Assembly: GCA_963811055.1 (NCBI GenBank)
Contig: CAWEPQ010000014.1
Location: forward strand, 372,001 to 436,000
Length of the DNA: 64,000 nucleotides
Source of the DNA: JACVRW01 sp963811055
Lineage (GTDB): Bacteria; Actinomycetota; Thermoleophilia; Solirubrobacterales; Thermoleophilaceae
Direction: 5' to 3'
In this document: in pieces, positions 50,052 through 58,126 of the stretch
Layout of the letters: the number at the start of each line of letters is the position of its first letter
How positions within the stretch are numbered: position 1 is the first letter of the stretch
Notes under the pieces: generated by a model
What the model was told of the DNA's origin: nothing
What the model saw: only the letters and a program-made list of their open reading frames with translations
The model's database searches: none
Translations under genes and position numbers: made by a program

Positions 50052-50194
50052 GACCCTCGCGCCGAAGGCCACGCGGGGCGTCCCGTCACATTCCGGCGGC
50101 GGGCTGTGCGCTCGGGGGTTGGGGTGAGGCGCTTTGGTGTCGCAGGACGACACCTATCCGCCGCAGCGCCGCTGCGCTGTCCTAGCGTCCGTGA

Positions 50195-50207
50195 TAACGT
50201 ACGATCG
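50195..50207 (+). promoter_or_regulatory. promoter/operator candidate of the XRE-cupin regulator
   Basis: Two candidate hexamers, TAACGT (50195-50200) and TACGAT (50200-50205), lie 11 and 6 nt before the regulator ATG. They are embedded in the overlapping palindromes CGTACG and ACGATCGT. A symmetric site over the core promoter fits autoregulation, but this is inference. Confidence 0.35.
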
Positions 50208-50211
50208 TCCA

Positions 50212-50802
50212 ATGGCGACCGCGATCCTCGATCAACAGCTGAATGTCGGCCCCCGCGTCCGCGCCCTCCGCGAGGCGATGGACCTGTCGCTGCGCGACCT
50301 GGCCGCTCGTTCCGGGGTCTCAGCTCAGATGCTGAGCCAGGTGGAGCGCGGCGAGACGAGCCCGACCCTTTCGGTGGCATCGCGGATCGCCACCGGGCTC
50401 GAGCTGACGCTCTCCCAGCTTCTCCGCCTCGACGAGAGCGGCTCCGTGACCGTGGTGCGGGCGGGCGAGCGGCTGGCCGGCGGCGCCTCCGAACGTGGCC
50501 ACGGCTGGGAGATCCTCACGCCGCCGCTGCCCGGGCAGCGCGCCGAGCTGTCACTGCATCACCTGGCGCCCGGCGCCGCCACGGGCGGGCCCAGCGACCC
50601 GCCGATGCACGAGCCCGGCAGCCGCGAGACGGCCGTGGTCCTGGAGGGCCGGCTGCGACTGCTCTGCGACGGCACCGCGCACGATCTCGCCACGGGCGAC
50701 GCCGTGACGTTCGACGCGGATCTGCCACATCACTTCGAGAATCCCGATGGCCAGGAAGCGCGCTTTCTCGCGGTCGTGGCTGCCGGCCTGAGGAGGTCCT
50801 GA
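50212..50802 (+). CDS. XRE-family HTH regulator with C-terminal cupin sensor
   Basis: 196 residues from the ATG at 50212. Residues 14-70 form a Cro/CI-type helix-turn-helix ('LRDLAARSGVSAQMLSQVERGETSPTL' region), followed by a cupin beta-barrel (about 90-190) with 'HEPGSRETAVVLEGRL' and 'DADLPHHFENP', the two cupin motifs. Such regulators sense small acids or amino acids. It ends 2 nt before leuC, with the leuC Shine-Dalgarno sequence inside its last codons, so it is almost certainly co-transcribed with leuCD and may control leucine genes. Confidence 0.88.
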   Translation: MATAILDQQLNVGPRVRALREAMDLSLRDLAARSGVSAQMLSQVERGETSPTLSVASRIATGLELTLSQLLRLDESGSVTVVRAGERLAGGASERGHGWEILTPPLPGQRAELSLHHLAPGAATGGPSDPPMHEPGSRETAVVLEGRLRLLCDGTAHDLATGDAVTFDADLPHHFENPDGQEARFLAVVAAGLRRS

Positions 50803-50804
50803 CC

Positions 50805-52169
50805 ATGGCGAAGACGATGCTCGACAAGATCTGGGAGCGCCACGAGGTGGACGACGGCCTCCTGTACATCGACCTCCACCTGGTTCACGAGGTCACGAGC
50901 CCGCAGGCGTTCGAGTCGCTGCGGCTGGCGGGGCGCACGGTGCGCCGGCCCGACCGCACGCTCGCGACGGCCGACCACAACGTGCCAACCGACGGCGCCA
51001 CCGCCCTCCCGATGGTGTCCGACCCCCTCTCGCGCAAGCAGATCGGCACGCTCGAGGACAACTGCGCCGAGTTCGGCATCCCGATCCACTCGATCGGTTC
51101 CGAGGGCCAGGGGATCGTCCACGTGATCGGGCCGGAGCTGGGCGTCTCGCAGCCGGGCATGACGATCGTCTGCGGGGACTCGCACACCTCCACGCACGGC
51201 GCGTTCGGCGCGCTCGCGTTCGGCATCGGCACCAGCGAGGTGGAGCACGTGCTGGCCACCCAGACCCTCCAGCAGCGCAAGCCGCGCTCCATGCGCATTG
51301 CCTATACCGGCGAGCTGCCGCCGGGGGTCACGGCCAAGGACCTGATCCTCGCCACCATCGGCAGAATCGGCGTGGACGGCGGGGTGGGCCACGTGATCGA
51401 GTACTTCGGGCCCGCCATCCAGGGCCTGTCCATGGAGGGGCGCATGACCGTCTGCAACATGACGATCGAGGGCGGCGGCCGGGCCGGCATGGTCGCGCCC
51501 GACGACACCACCTTCGAGTGGGTGGAGGGCCGCGCCGCGGCGCCGGAGCGCTTCGAGGAGGCCGTGGCCGACTGGCGCGGCCTGACGAGCGACGACGGCG
51601 CCGAGTTCGACACCGAGGTGTCCATCGACGCGGCGGCCATCTCGCCCCAGGTCAGCTGGGGCACCAACCCGGCCATGGTCGTGGACGTGACCGCGGCCGT
51701 GCCCGAGCCGGGCAGCGACGGCGACCGCCGCGCGCTCGAGTACATGGGCCTCGAGGCGGGCACCCCGATCCAGGACATCCGGCTCGACCGGGTGTTCGTG
51801 GGCTCCTGCACCAACTCGCGCATCGGCGACCTCCGCGCGGCAGCCGCGATCGTCAAGGGCCGCAGGGTGGCGGGTTCGGTCGACGCGATGGTCGTGCCCG
51901 GCTCCGCCAAGGTGAAGGCGCAGGCGGAGGCGGAGGGCCTCGACGAGGTGTTCAGGGACGCCGGCTTCGACTGGCGGTCGGCAGGCTGCTCGATGTGCCT
52001 CGGGATGAACCCGGACACGCTTGAGCCGGGCGAGCGCTGCGCCTCCACCTCTAACCGCAACTTCGAGGGCAGGCAGGGCCGCGGCGGCCGCACCCACCTG
52101 GTCAGCCCTCAGATGGCCGCCGCCGCGGCGATCGAAGGCCGGTTCGTTGACATCAGGGAGTGGTCGTGA
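50805..52169 (+). CDS. leuC: 3-isopropylmalate dehydratase, large subunit
   Basis: 454 residues from the ATG at 50805, with a strong SD (ggaggt, 7 nt upstream). Aconitase-family [4Fe-4S] enzyme that isomerises 2- to 3-isopropylmalate and, with CimA, also citramalate to methylmalate. 'CGDSHTSTHGAFGALAFG', and the cluster cysteines in 'VGSCTNSRIGDLR' and 'SAGCSMCLGMNPD' are intact. The end 'QGRGGRTHLVSPQMAAAAA' is typical. It overlaps leuD by 4 nt. Confidence 0.95.
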   Translation: MAKTMLDKIWERHEVDDGLLYIDLHLVHEVTSPQAFESLRLAGRTVRRPDRTLATADHNVPTDGATALPMVSDPLSRKQIGTLEDNCAEFGIPIHSIGSEGQGIVHVIGPELGVSQPGMTIVCGDSHTSTHGAFGALAFGIGTSEVEHVLATQTLQQRKPRSMRIAYTGELPPGVTAKDLILATIGRIGVDGGVGHVIEYFGPAIQGLSMEGRMTVCNMTIEGGGRAGMVAPDDTTFEWVEGRAAAPERFEEAVADWRGLTSDDGAEFDTEVSIDAAAISPQVSWGTNPAMVVDVTAAVPEPGSDGDRRALEYMGLEAGTPIQDIRLDRVFVGSCTNSRIGDLRAAAAIVKGRRVAGSVDAMVVPGSAKVKAQAEAEGLDEVFRDAGFDWRSAGCSMCLGMNPDTLEPGERCASTSNRNFEGRQGRGGRTHLVSPQMAAAAAIEGRFVDIREWS

Positions 52170-52723
52170 AGGCTCTGAGCGTCATCGAAGGCGGCGTGTC
52201 GGTGCTCGACCGCGACGACGTGGACACCGACCAGATCATGCCCAAGCAGTTCCTCAAGCGGATCGAACGCACCGGCTTCGGCGAGTTCCTCTTCTACGAC
52301 TGGGCCAAGCAGCCCGGCTGGAATCTCCCGCCCAACCCGATCCTGGCCACGGGGCGCAACTTCGGCTGCGGGTCGTCGCGGGAACACGCCCCCTGGGGGC
52401 TCGAGGACTACGGCTTCGAGGCCATCGTCGCGCCCAGCTACAGCGACATCTTCTTCTCCAATTGCACCAAGATCGGGCTGCTGCCGGTGGTCCTGCCCGA
52501 GGACCAGGTGAAGGCGTTGATGCAGAGCGACAGCGCCCGCATCGACCTCGAGGAGCAGACGGTCACGTACGGCCAGACGGTCGCGCGCTTCGAGATCGAC
52601 CAGGAGACCAAGCGCCGGCTCCTGGGCGGCCTCGACGACATCGGGGTCACGCTGCTGCAGAGTGAGAAGATCGCCGCGTACGAGCGCGACCGCGAGCGCA
52701 CCGGGCCGCGCACCGCGGTATGA
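52166..52723 (+). CDS. leuD: 3-isopropylmalate dehydratase, small subunit
   Basis: 185 residues from a GTG at 52166 in a 4-nt overlap with leuC; GTG at 52160 is a two-codon-longer alternative. The swivelling domain that completes the LeuCD active site: 'DRDDVDTDQIMPKQFL', 'ATGRNFGCGSSREHAPWGL' with the substrate-binding GCGSSREH, and 'FFSNCTKIGLLPVVL'. Followed by a coupled methyltransferase (ATGA). Confidence 0.95.
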   Translation: MKALSVIEGGVSVLDRDDVDTDQIMPKQFLKRIERTGFGEFLFYDWAKQPGWNLPPNPILATGRNFGCGSSREHAPWGLEDYGFEAIVAPSYSDIFFSNCTKIGLLPVVLPEDQVKALMQSDSARIDLEEQTVTYGQTVARFEIDQETKRRLLGGLDDIGVTLLQSEKIAAYERDRERTGPRTAV

Positions 52724-53493
52724 GCTGCGGCTCCGGCGCCCGCGACTGGGACGCCGAGAGCTACGACCGCGTCTCCACGCCCCAGGTCGAGATGGCGCTG
52801 CCGGTACTCGACCGGCTCCCGCTCGCGGGCCACGAGACGGTGCTCGACGCCGGCTGCGGGTCGGGAAGGGTCACCGCCGTGCTGCTGGAGCGCCTCCCGC
52901 GCGGAGCCGTGGTGGCCGCCGACGCCGCGCCGTCGATGATCGACCAGGCCCGGGAGCGATTCGCGTCCGAGCCGCGCGTGCAGGTGCTCGACCCCGTGAG
53001 CCTCACCGAGCTCGAGCTGGCCGAGCCCGTGGACGCCGCCTTCTCCAACGCCGTGTTCCACTGGATCAAGGACCACGACGCGCTGTTCGAGCACCTGCAC
53101 GCGGCCCTCAGGCCGGGTGCGCCGCTGGTGGCTCAGTGCGGCGGCAAGGGCAACATCGACGTCTTCCGGCGGCTTGCGGACGAGGTGGCCGCCGAGCCGC
53201 CCTACGCCGAGCACATGAGCGAGTTCGCCGGCCCGTGGAACTACGCGGCGCCCGACGAGACCGAGGAGCGCCTGGCCCGCGCGGGCTTCGTCGACGTCCG
53301 CTGCTGGCTGGAGCCTTGGCCTGTCAACCCGGACGAGCCGCTCGAGTACGCGAGCACCGTCTGCCTCGGCAATCACCTGGAGGAGCTCCCCGAGGAACTG
53401 CGCGAGCAGTTCGCCGCGGAGGTTGTCCGCCGCTCCGGCGAGCCGTTCCGGCTCGACTACGTGCGGCTGAACATCACCGCTCGGCGCCCTTGA
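52720..53493 (+). CDS. class I SAM methyltransferase, trans-aconitate methyltransferase-like
   Basis: 257 residues, ATG overlapping the leuD stop. Motif I 'TVLDAGCGSGRVTAVLLERL', motif II 'VVAADAAPSMIDQARERF', then 'AAFSNAVFHWIKDHDALFEHLHAALRPG', the order seen in trans-aconitate 2-methyltransferase (Tam). Tam-type enzymes esterify trans-aconitate, and the yeast counterpart also methylates 3-isopropylmalate. Coupling to LeuCD suggests the acceptor is a pathway acid or dehydration by-product. This is inference; generic small-molecule methyltransferase remains possible. Confidence 0.8.
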   Translation: MSCGSGARDWDAESYDRVSTPQVEMALPVLDRLPLAGHETVLDAGCGSGRVTAVLLERLPRGAVVAADAAPSMIDQARERFASEPRVQVLDPVSLTELELAEPVDAAFSNAVFHWIKDHDALFEHLHAALRPGAPLVAQCGGKGNIDVFRRLADEVAAEPPYAEHMSEFAGPWNYAAPDETEERLARAGFVDVRCWLEPWPVNPDEPLEYASTVCLGNHLEELPEELREQFAAEVVRRSGEPFRLDYVRLNITARRP

Positions 53494-53499
53494 GCGGAA

Positions 53500-53520
53500 G
53501 CCGACGGCTCGGCCGGCGGC
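53500..53520 (+). repeat. palindromic repeat, copy 3 (diverged)
   Basis: Same layout as copy 1 (left flank 'GCGGAA', right flank 'GCACCGACGG'), with the stem GCCGACGGC / GCCGGCGGC carrying one mismatch. It lies 7 nt after the methyltransferase stop and about 87 nt before the protease gene. Confidence 0.75.
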
Positions 53521-53606
53521 GCACCGACGGTTTCAGTGCATGGTCCGGCCCGCTTTCGGGTACTGGTCAGTTTGCGATAGGGGAATCGACCAGTGGGGAG
53601 ATGTTC

Positions 53607-54440
53607 ATGCCCAGAAAGAGGGCTCTCGTAGTAGCCGCCGTGTCCGCGCTCGCAATCGCCGCTTCGCTGCCGGCAGCCGCGAGTGCATGGGCCCCGGCCG
53701 CCACGGCCACCATCCACCCGGGCGTGCAGACGCTCACGGCGGGCGGCCAGTGCACTGCCAACTTCATCTACACCGACTCCGCCGGCACCTACATCGGGCA
53801 GGCTGCTCATTGCTCCAGCACCGGTGAGGCCACCGACACCGACGGCTGTCTCGCGGGCACGCTCCCGCTCGGTACGCCCGTCGAGGTCACCGGCGCCAGC
53901 CGGCCCGGCACGCTCGTCTACAGCTCCTGGATCACGATGCAGGCGAACGGCGAGAGCGACCCCGACACCTGTGCCTACAACGACCTGGCGCTCGTGAAGA
54001 TCGACCCGGCCGATGTGGGCAAGGTCAATCCGTCCGTGCCCGGCTTCGGCGGGCCCACTGGGGTCGGCGGCGCCTCGGCCGCGCTGGACGACGTGTACTC
54101 CTACGGGAACTCGTCCCTGCGCTTCGGGATCACCTTCCTGAGCCCCAAGTTCGGCAAGGTGGTCTCCACCGAGGGCGGCGGCTGGAGCCGCACCGTCTAC
54201 ACGGTCACTCCGGGCATCCCGGGCGACTCCGGAAGCGGCTTCCTGAACGCATCCGGCCAGGCGATCGGAACGCTGTCCACGGTCGCGATCGCGCCGCTCC
54301 CGGCGTCCAACGGGGTCGGCGACCTCGGCCGCGAGCTGGCCTACGCCCGCGCGCACAGCTCGTTCACGGGCGTGCAGGTGGCGAACGGCACCGAGCCGTT
54401 CACGCCTGACGTGGTCGGAGCCATCGCAGGGGCCGGATAG
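53607..54440 (+). CDS. secreted trypsin-like (S1-fold) serine protease-like protein
   Basis: 277 residues from the ATG at 53607, with an SD (ggggag) at good spacing; ATG at 53601 is too close to it. A signal peptide ends near 'AAASAWA'. The chymotrypsin-fold triad is readable: His in 'IGQAAHCSS', Asp in 'YNDLALVKI' and Ser in 'PGIPGDSGSGF'. Cys pairs ('GQCTAN'...'AHCSS', 'DGCLAG'...'DTCAYN') indicate an extracellular protein. Substrate unknown. The gene sits between leuD/methyltransferase and leuB, bracketed by same-orientation palindromic repeats (copies 3 and 4). Confidence 0.8.
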   Translation: MPRKRALVVAAVSALAIAASLPAAASAWAPAATATIHPGVQTLTAGGQCTANFIYTDSAGTYIGQAAHCSSTGEATDTDGCLAGTLPLGTPVEVTGASRPGTLVYSSWITMQANGESDPDTCAYNDLALVKIDPADVGKVNPSVPGFGGPTGVGGASAALDDVYSYGNSSLRFGITFLSPKFGKVVSTEGGGWSRTVYTVTPGIPGDSGSGFLNASGQAIGTLSTVAIAPLPASNGVGDLGRELAYARAHSSFTGVQVANGTEPFTPDVVGAIAGAG

Positions 54441-54445
54441 CGGAA

Positions 54446-54466
54446 GCAGCCGGCTCGGCCGGCTGC
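54446..54466 (+). repeat. palindromic repeat, copy 4
   Basis: Perfect 9-bp stem with TCG loop, left flank 'GCGGAA', right flank 'GCCCCGACGG'; same orientation as copies 1 and 3. It begins 6 nt after the protease stop, in the gap before leuB. Confidence 0.85.
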
Positions 54467-54497
54467 GCCCCGACGGCATCGCATACCGTTCCGCGCC

Positions 54498-55523
54498 TTG
54501 GCGCGGAAGATCGCAACTCTCCCCGGCGACGGGATAGGACCTGAGATCACGGCCGCGGCGCGCGAACTGCTCGCCGCGGTCGGTGATTTCGAGCCCGAGG
54601 ACCACCTGATCGGCGGCGCGTCGATCGACGCGCACGGGACCGCGCTCACCGACGAGGTCCTGGACGCCTGCCGCGGCGCCGACGCAGTGATGCTCGCCGC
54701 GGTGGGGGGTCCCAAGTGGGACACCACCGACCCGGACAAGCCCCGCCCCGAGCAGGGTCTGCTTGGTCTCCGGAAGGGCCTCGGCCTGTTCGCGAACCTG
54801 CGCCCGGTGCGGCCCAGCCCGGCGCTCATCGACGCCAGCCCGCTCAAGCGCGAGCGCATCGAGGGCACCGACCTGCTGGTGGTGCGGGAGCTCACGGGCG
54901 GCATCTACTTCGGCGACTCGGGACGCGACGGCGACCGCGCCCACGACGACTGCGCGTACACGGTCGCGGAGGTCGAGCGCATCGCCCGGGTGGCGTTCGG
55001 ATCGGCGCGAACCCACGTGACGAGCGTGGACAAGGCCAACGTGATGGAGAGCTCACGGCTGTGGCGCGAGACGATCACGCGCCTCCATGCCGAGGAGTTC
55101 CCCGACATTCCGCTGGACCACCTGCTGGTGGACAACGCGGCGATGCAACTGGTGGCGGCGCCGTCTCAGTTCGACGTGATCGTGACCGAGAACCTCTTCG
55201 GGGACATCCTCAGCGACGAGGCGGCGATGCTCACGGGCTCCCTGGGGATGCTGCCGAGCGCCTCGCTGGGCGACGGCGGACCGGGCCTGTTCGAGCCGGT
55301 GCACGGCTCCGCGCCGGACATCGCCGGCACCGGAACGGCCAACCCGATGGCGATGTTCGGCTCGGTCGCTTTGATGCTCCGGCACGGACTGGCTATGGAG
55401 TCCGAGGCAGCCGGGATAGAATCGGCCATCGATCGCGCGCTCGAGCAGGGCATTCGCACGCCCGACCTCGGTGGCGACTCGACCACAGAGGACGTCACCA
55501 AGGCCGTCCTCGCAAGTCTCTGA
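54498..55523 (+). CDS. leuB: 3-isopropylmalate dehydrogenase
   Basis: 341 residues from a TTG; TACCGT ends 8 nt upstream and no SD is present. NAD-dependent oxidative decarboxylase of 3-isopropylmalate; probably also acts on 3-methylmalate made through CimA. Motifs: 'TLPGDGIGPEITAAA', 'LLVVRELTGGIYFG', 'SVDKANVMESSRLWRE', 'VDNAAMQL', 'FGDILSDEAAMLTGSLG' (metal Asp) and 'EPVHGSAPDIAGTGTANP'. Followed 17 nt later by ilvE. Confidence 0.95.
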   Translation: MARKIATLPGDGIGPEITAAARELLAAVGDFEPEDHLIGGASIDAHGTALTDEVLDACRGADAVMLAAVGGPKWDTTDPDKPRPEQGLLGLRKGLGLFANLRPVRPSPALIDASPLKRERIEGTDLLVVRELTGGIYFGDSGRDGDRAHDDCAYTVAEVERIARVAFGSARTHVTSVDKANVMESSRLWRETITRLHAEEFPDIPLDHLLVDNAAMQLVAAPSQFDVIVTENLFGDILSDEAAMLTGSLGMLPSASLGDGGPGLFEPVHGSAPDIAGTGTANPMAMFGSVALMLRHGLAMESEAAGIESAIDRALEQGIRTPDLGGDSTTEDVTKAVLASL

Positions 55524-55540
55524 CGGAAGGACGGGAGCAC

Positions 55541-56467
55541 GTGGACACCGCCGACCTCATCTGGCTGAACGGGGAGTTCGTCGCCTGGGAGGACGCGAAG
55601 GTACACGTGCTCACGCACGCGATGCACTACGGAACGGGTGTCTTCGAGGGCATCCGGGCCTACGAGACCGACCGCGGCACCGCGGTCTTCCGCCACGACG
55701 ACCACCTGAGGCGGCTCGAGGACTCGGCCAAGCTCTACTACATGGACCTCCCGTTCACGCGGGAGGTGCTGCGCGAGGCCACCCACGAGCTGATCGTGCG
55801 CAACGGCTTCAAGAGCTGTTACATCCGCCCGCTCGTCTACCGCGGTCACGGCCCGATGGGGCTCAACCCGCTGGAGAACCCGGTGGAGGCCACGATCGCG
55901 GTCTGGCAGTGGGCTCCGTACCTGGGCGAGGACGGCAAGAAGAACGGCGTCCGCGCCCGCGTGTCGTCCTACAGGCGCATCTCGGCCGACTCGCTGATCC
56001 CGCACTCGAAGGCGTCCGGCCAGTACCTGAACTCGGTGCTCGCGAAGATCGAGGCCACCAAGTCCGGCTACGACGAGGGCATCCTGCTCGACGACCAGGG
56101 CCACGTGTGCGAGGGCACCGGCGAGAACGTGTTCGTGATCAAGGACGGGGTCATCTACACCCCGCCCCAGGCCGCCAGCATCCTGGACGGGATCAACCGC
56201 AAGTCGGCGATCCAGATCGCCCGCGACCTCGGCCACGAGGTCGTGGAGCGCGACATCGCCCGCGCCGAGCTGGCATTGGCGGACGAGGTGTTCCTCACCG
56301 GCACCGCAGCCGAGCTCACGCCGCTGCGCGAGATCGACGACATCGAGATCGGCCCGCCCGGACCGATCACGCGCGAGGTCCAGCAGGTGTTCGACGACGC
56401 GCTGCACGGGCGCGATCCGCGCTACGCGGACTGGCTCGACCTCGTGCCGGTACCATCGCAGGCGTGA
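55541..56467 (+). CDS. ilvE: branched-chain amino acid aminotransferase
   Basis: 308 residues from a GTG with an SD-like purine run (ggaaggacgggag). Fold-type IV PLP enzyme for the last step of Val, Leu and Ile synthesis. 'HAMHYGTGVFEGIRAYET' at the N-terminus, the PLP Lys in 'PHSKASGQYLNSVLAK', 'CEGTGENVFVIKDG' and 'LTGTAAELTPLREID' are all as in IlvE rather than D-amino acid transaminase or aminodeoxychorismate lyase. Upstream leuB and downstream cimA share the pathway. Confidence 0.94.
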   Translation: MDTADLIWLNGEFVAWEDAKVHVLTHAMHYGTGVFEGIRAYETDRGTAVFRHDDHLRRLEDSAKLYYMDLPFTREVLREATHELIVRNGFKSCYIRPLVYRGHGPMGLNPLENPVEATIAVWQWAPYLGEDGKKNGVRARVSSYRRISADSLIPHSKASGQYLNSVLAKIEATKSGYDEGILLDDQGHVCEGTGENVFVIKDGVIYTPPQAASILDGINRKSAIQIARDLGHEVVERDIARAELALADEVFLTGTAAELTPLREIDDIEIGPPGPITREVQQVFDDALHGRDPRYADWLDLVPVPSQA

Positions 56468-56505
56468 ACGCCACGCGCGACGAGCGAATTAGGCAGGCGG
56501 CTTAG
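56464..56505 (+). other. 13-codon mini-ORF overlapping the ilvE stop
   Basis: GTG in a GTGA overlap with ilvE opens a frame NATRDERIRQAA ending in TAG inside the hairpin at 56494-56510. It has no runs of Leu, Ile or Val codons, so it does not look like an attenuator peptide. It may be chance or a gene remnant. Confidence 0.25.
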
Positions 56506-56510
56506 CCGCC
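56494..56510 (+). terminator. hairpin between ilvE and cimA
   Basis: AGGCGGC-TTA-GCCGCCT gives a perfect 7-bp stem with 3-nt loop 38 nt before the cimA ATG. No T-run follows. It could be a weak terminator or an mRNA-stability element in the leuB-ilvE-cimA transcript. Confidence 0.4.
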
Positions 56511-56548
56511 TCCGTCCGCTCGTTCCCGTAAACCGAAAGGCGTTCCCC

Positions 56549-58126
56549 ATGACATCGAAGGTCCTGGTCTACGACACCACCCTGCGTGACGGCATGCAGG
56601 GCGAGGGCATGTCGCTCTCCGCCGGAGAGAAGCTGCGCGTGGCCCACGCGCTCGATTCGCTCGGCGTGCATCTCATCGAGGCCGGCTTCCCGGCGTCGAA
56701 CCCCAAGGAGGAGGAGCTGTTCGAGCTGCTCGCCGGCGAGCGCTTCGAGAACGCCGAGGTCGCTGCCTTCGGGATGACCCGGCGGCGCGACGTGACCGCC
56801 TCCGACGATCCAGCGCTGAGGTTGCTGGCCGACTCGTTCGCGCCGGTCTGCACGCTGGTGGGCAAGACGTGGTCGCTCCATCTCGAGAAGGTCACAAAGG
56901 TGGACCCGGAGGAGAACCTGCGGATGATCGCCGAGTCGGTCGCTTTCCTCGTGGGCGAGGGCAAGCGGGTGGTCTACGACGCGGAGCACTTCTTCGACGC
57001 TTGGCGCGACGACGCCCCCTACGCGCTGCGCTGTCTGCGGGCGGCCGCGGAGGCCGGGGCCGAGAACGTGACCCTCTGCGACACGAACGGCTCCTCGCTG
57101 CCCGGCGAGGTGGCCCTGGCCACCGCGGCGGTGGTGGTGGAGCTCGAAGGGGTCCAGGTGGGGATCCACACCCACGACGACGCGGGCTGTGGCGTGGCCA
57201 ACTCGCTCGTGGCAGTCGAGGCCGGCGCGCGCATGGTCCAGGGCACGGTCAACGGCTACGGAGAGCGGTGCGGGAACGCCAACCTCGTGTCGATCCTGCC
57301 CGCGCTCGAGCTCAAGCTGGGCTTCGAGTCGATCGGCCGCGAGCGGCTGCGCACGCTCACCGAGACGGCGCACCTGGTGGATGAGCTCTGCAACGTCACG
57401 CCTAACCCGAATCAGCCCTACGTGGGTGCCAACGCCTTCGCCCACAAGGGCGGGATGCACGTGGCCGGGGTGAACGTGGACGCGCGCACCTTCGAGCACC
57501 TCGATCCCGCCGAGGTGGGCGCCGACCGGCGCGTTCTCGTTTCGGAGCTGTCGGGTAAGGGCAGCGTGCAGGCGCGCGCAAGCGTGGATGACAAGACGGC
57601 GGGACGGGTGGTCGAGCGCGTGAAGGAGCTCGAGAGCCGCGGCTACCAGTTCGAGGCGGCCGACGGTTCGTTCGACCTCCTGATCCGCAGGGAGACAGGC
57701 GAGTACGAGCCCCTGTTCCGCCTGGAGGCCTGGCGCGCGATCGTCGAGAAGCGCGAGGACGGCCGCGTGCAGACGGAGGCCACCATCAAGATCTGGGTGG
57801 ACGGCGAGCGCTACGTCAAGACCGCCGAGGGCAACGGCCCGGTGCACGCGCTCGACAAGGCGCTGCGCGCCGCGATCGGGGAGCGCTACCCGCATATCCG
57901 CGACATTCAGCTCGTCAACTTCAAGGTGCGCATCCTCGACGAGGTCAAGGGCACGGCCGCCGTCACGCGCGTGCTGCTCGACGCCAGCGACGGCCGCGAC
58001 ACCTGGGGGTCGATCGGAGTCTCGGAGAACATCATCGAGGCGAGCTGGGAGGCGCTCGTGGACTCGCTCGAGGCCGGGATGCTTCCCACCCGGGCGGGCC
58101 GCCCGCGCCCGCACGTGGTGGCGTGA
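56549..58126 (+). CDS. cimA: citramalate synthase
   Basis: 525 residues. It condenses pyruvate with acetyl-CoA to (R)-citramalate, giving 2-oxobutyrate for isoleucine without threonine deaminase. HMGL-like barrel: 'VYDTTLRDGMQGEGMSLS', 'EAGFPASNPKEEELFELL', 'GIHTHDDAGCGVANSLVAVEAG', 'NGYGERCGNANLVS', and 'GGMHVAGVNVDARTFEHLDP', a stretch that separates CimA from LeuA. A C-terminal regulatory domain covers about 380-515. A weak SD (gaaaggcg) precedes the ATG. It overlaps the DegT gene by 4 nt. Confidence 0.93.
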   Translation: MTSKVLVYDTTLRDGMQGEGMSLSAGEKLRVAHALDSLGVHLIEAGFPASNPKEEELFELLAGERFENAEVAAFGMTRRRDVTASDDPALRLLADSFAPVCTLVGKTWSLHLEKVTKVDPEENLRMIAESVAFLVGEGKRVVYDAEHFFDAWRDDAPYALRCLRAAAEAGAENVTLCDTNGSSLPGEVALATAAVVVELEGVQVGIHTHDDAGCGVANSLVAVEAGARMVQGTVNGYGERCGNANLVSILPALELKLGFESIGRERLRTLTETAHLVDELCNVTPNPNQPYVGANAFAHKGGMHVAGVNVDARTFEHLDPAEVGADRRVLVSELSGKGSVQARASVDDKTAGRVVERVKELESRGYQFEAADGSFDLLIRRETGEYEPLFRLEAWRAIVEKREDGRVQTEATIKIWVDGERYVKTAEGNGPVHALDKALRAAIGERYPHIRDIQLVNFKVRILDEVKGTAAVTRVLLDASDGRDTWGSIGVSENIIEASWEALVDSLEAGMLPTRAGRPRPHVVA

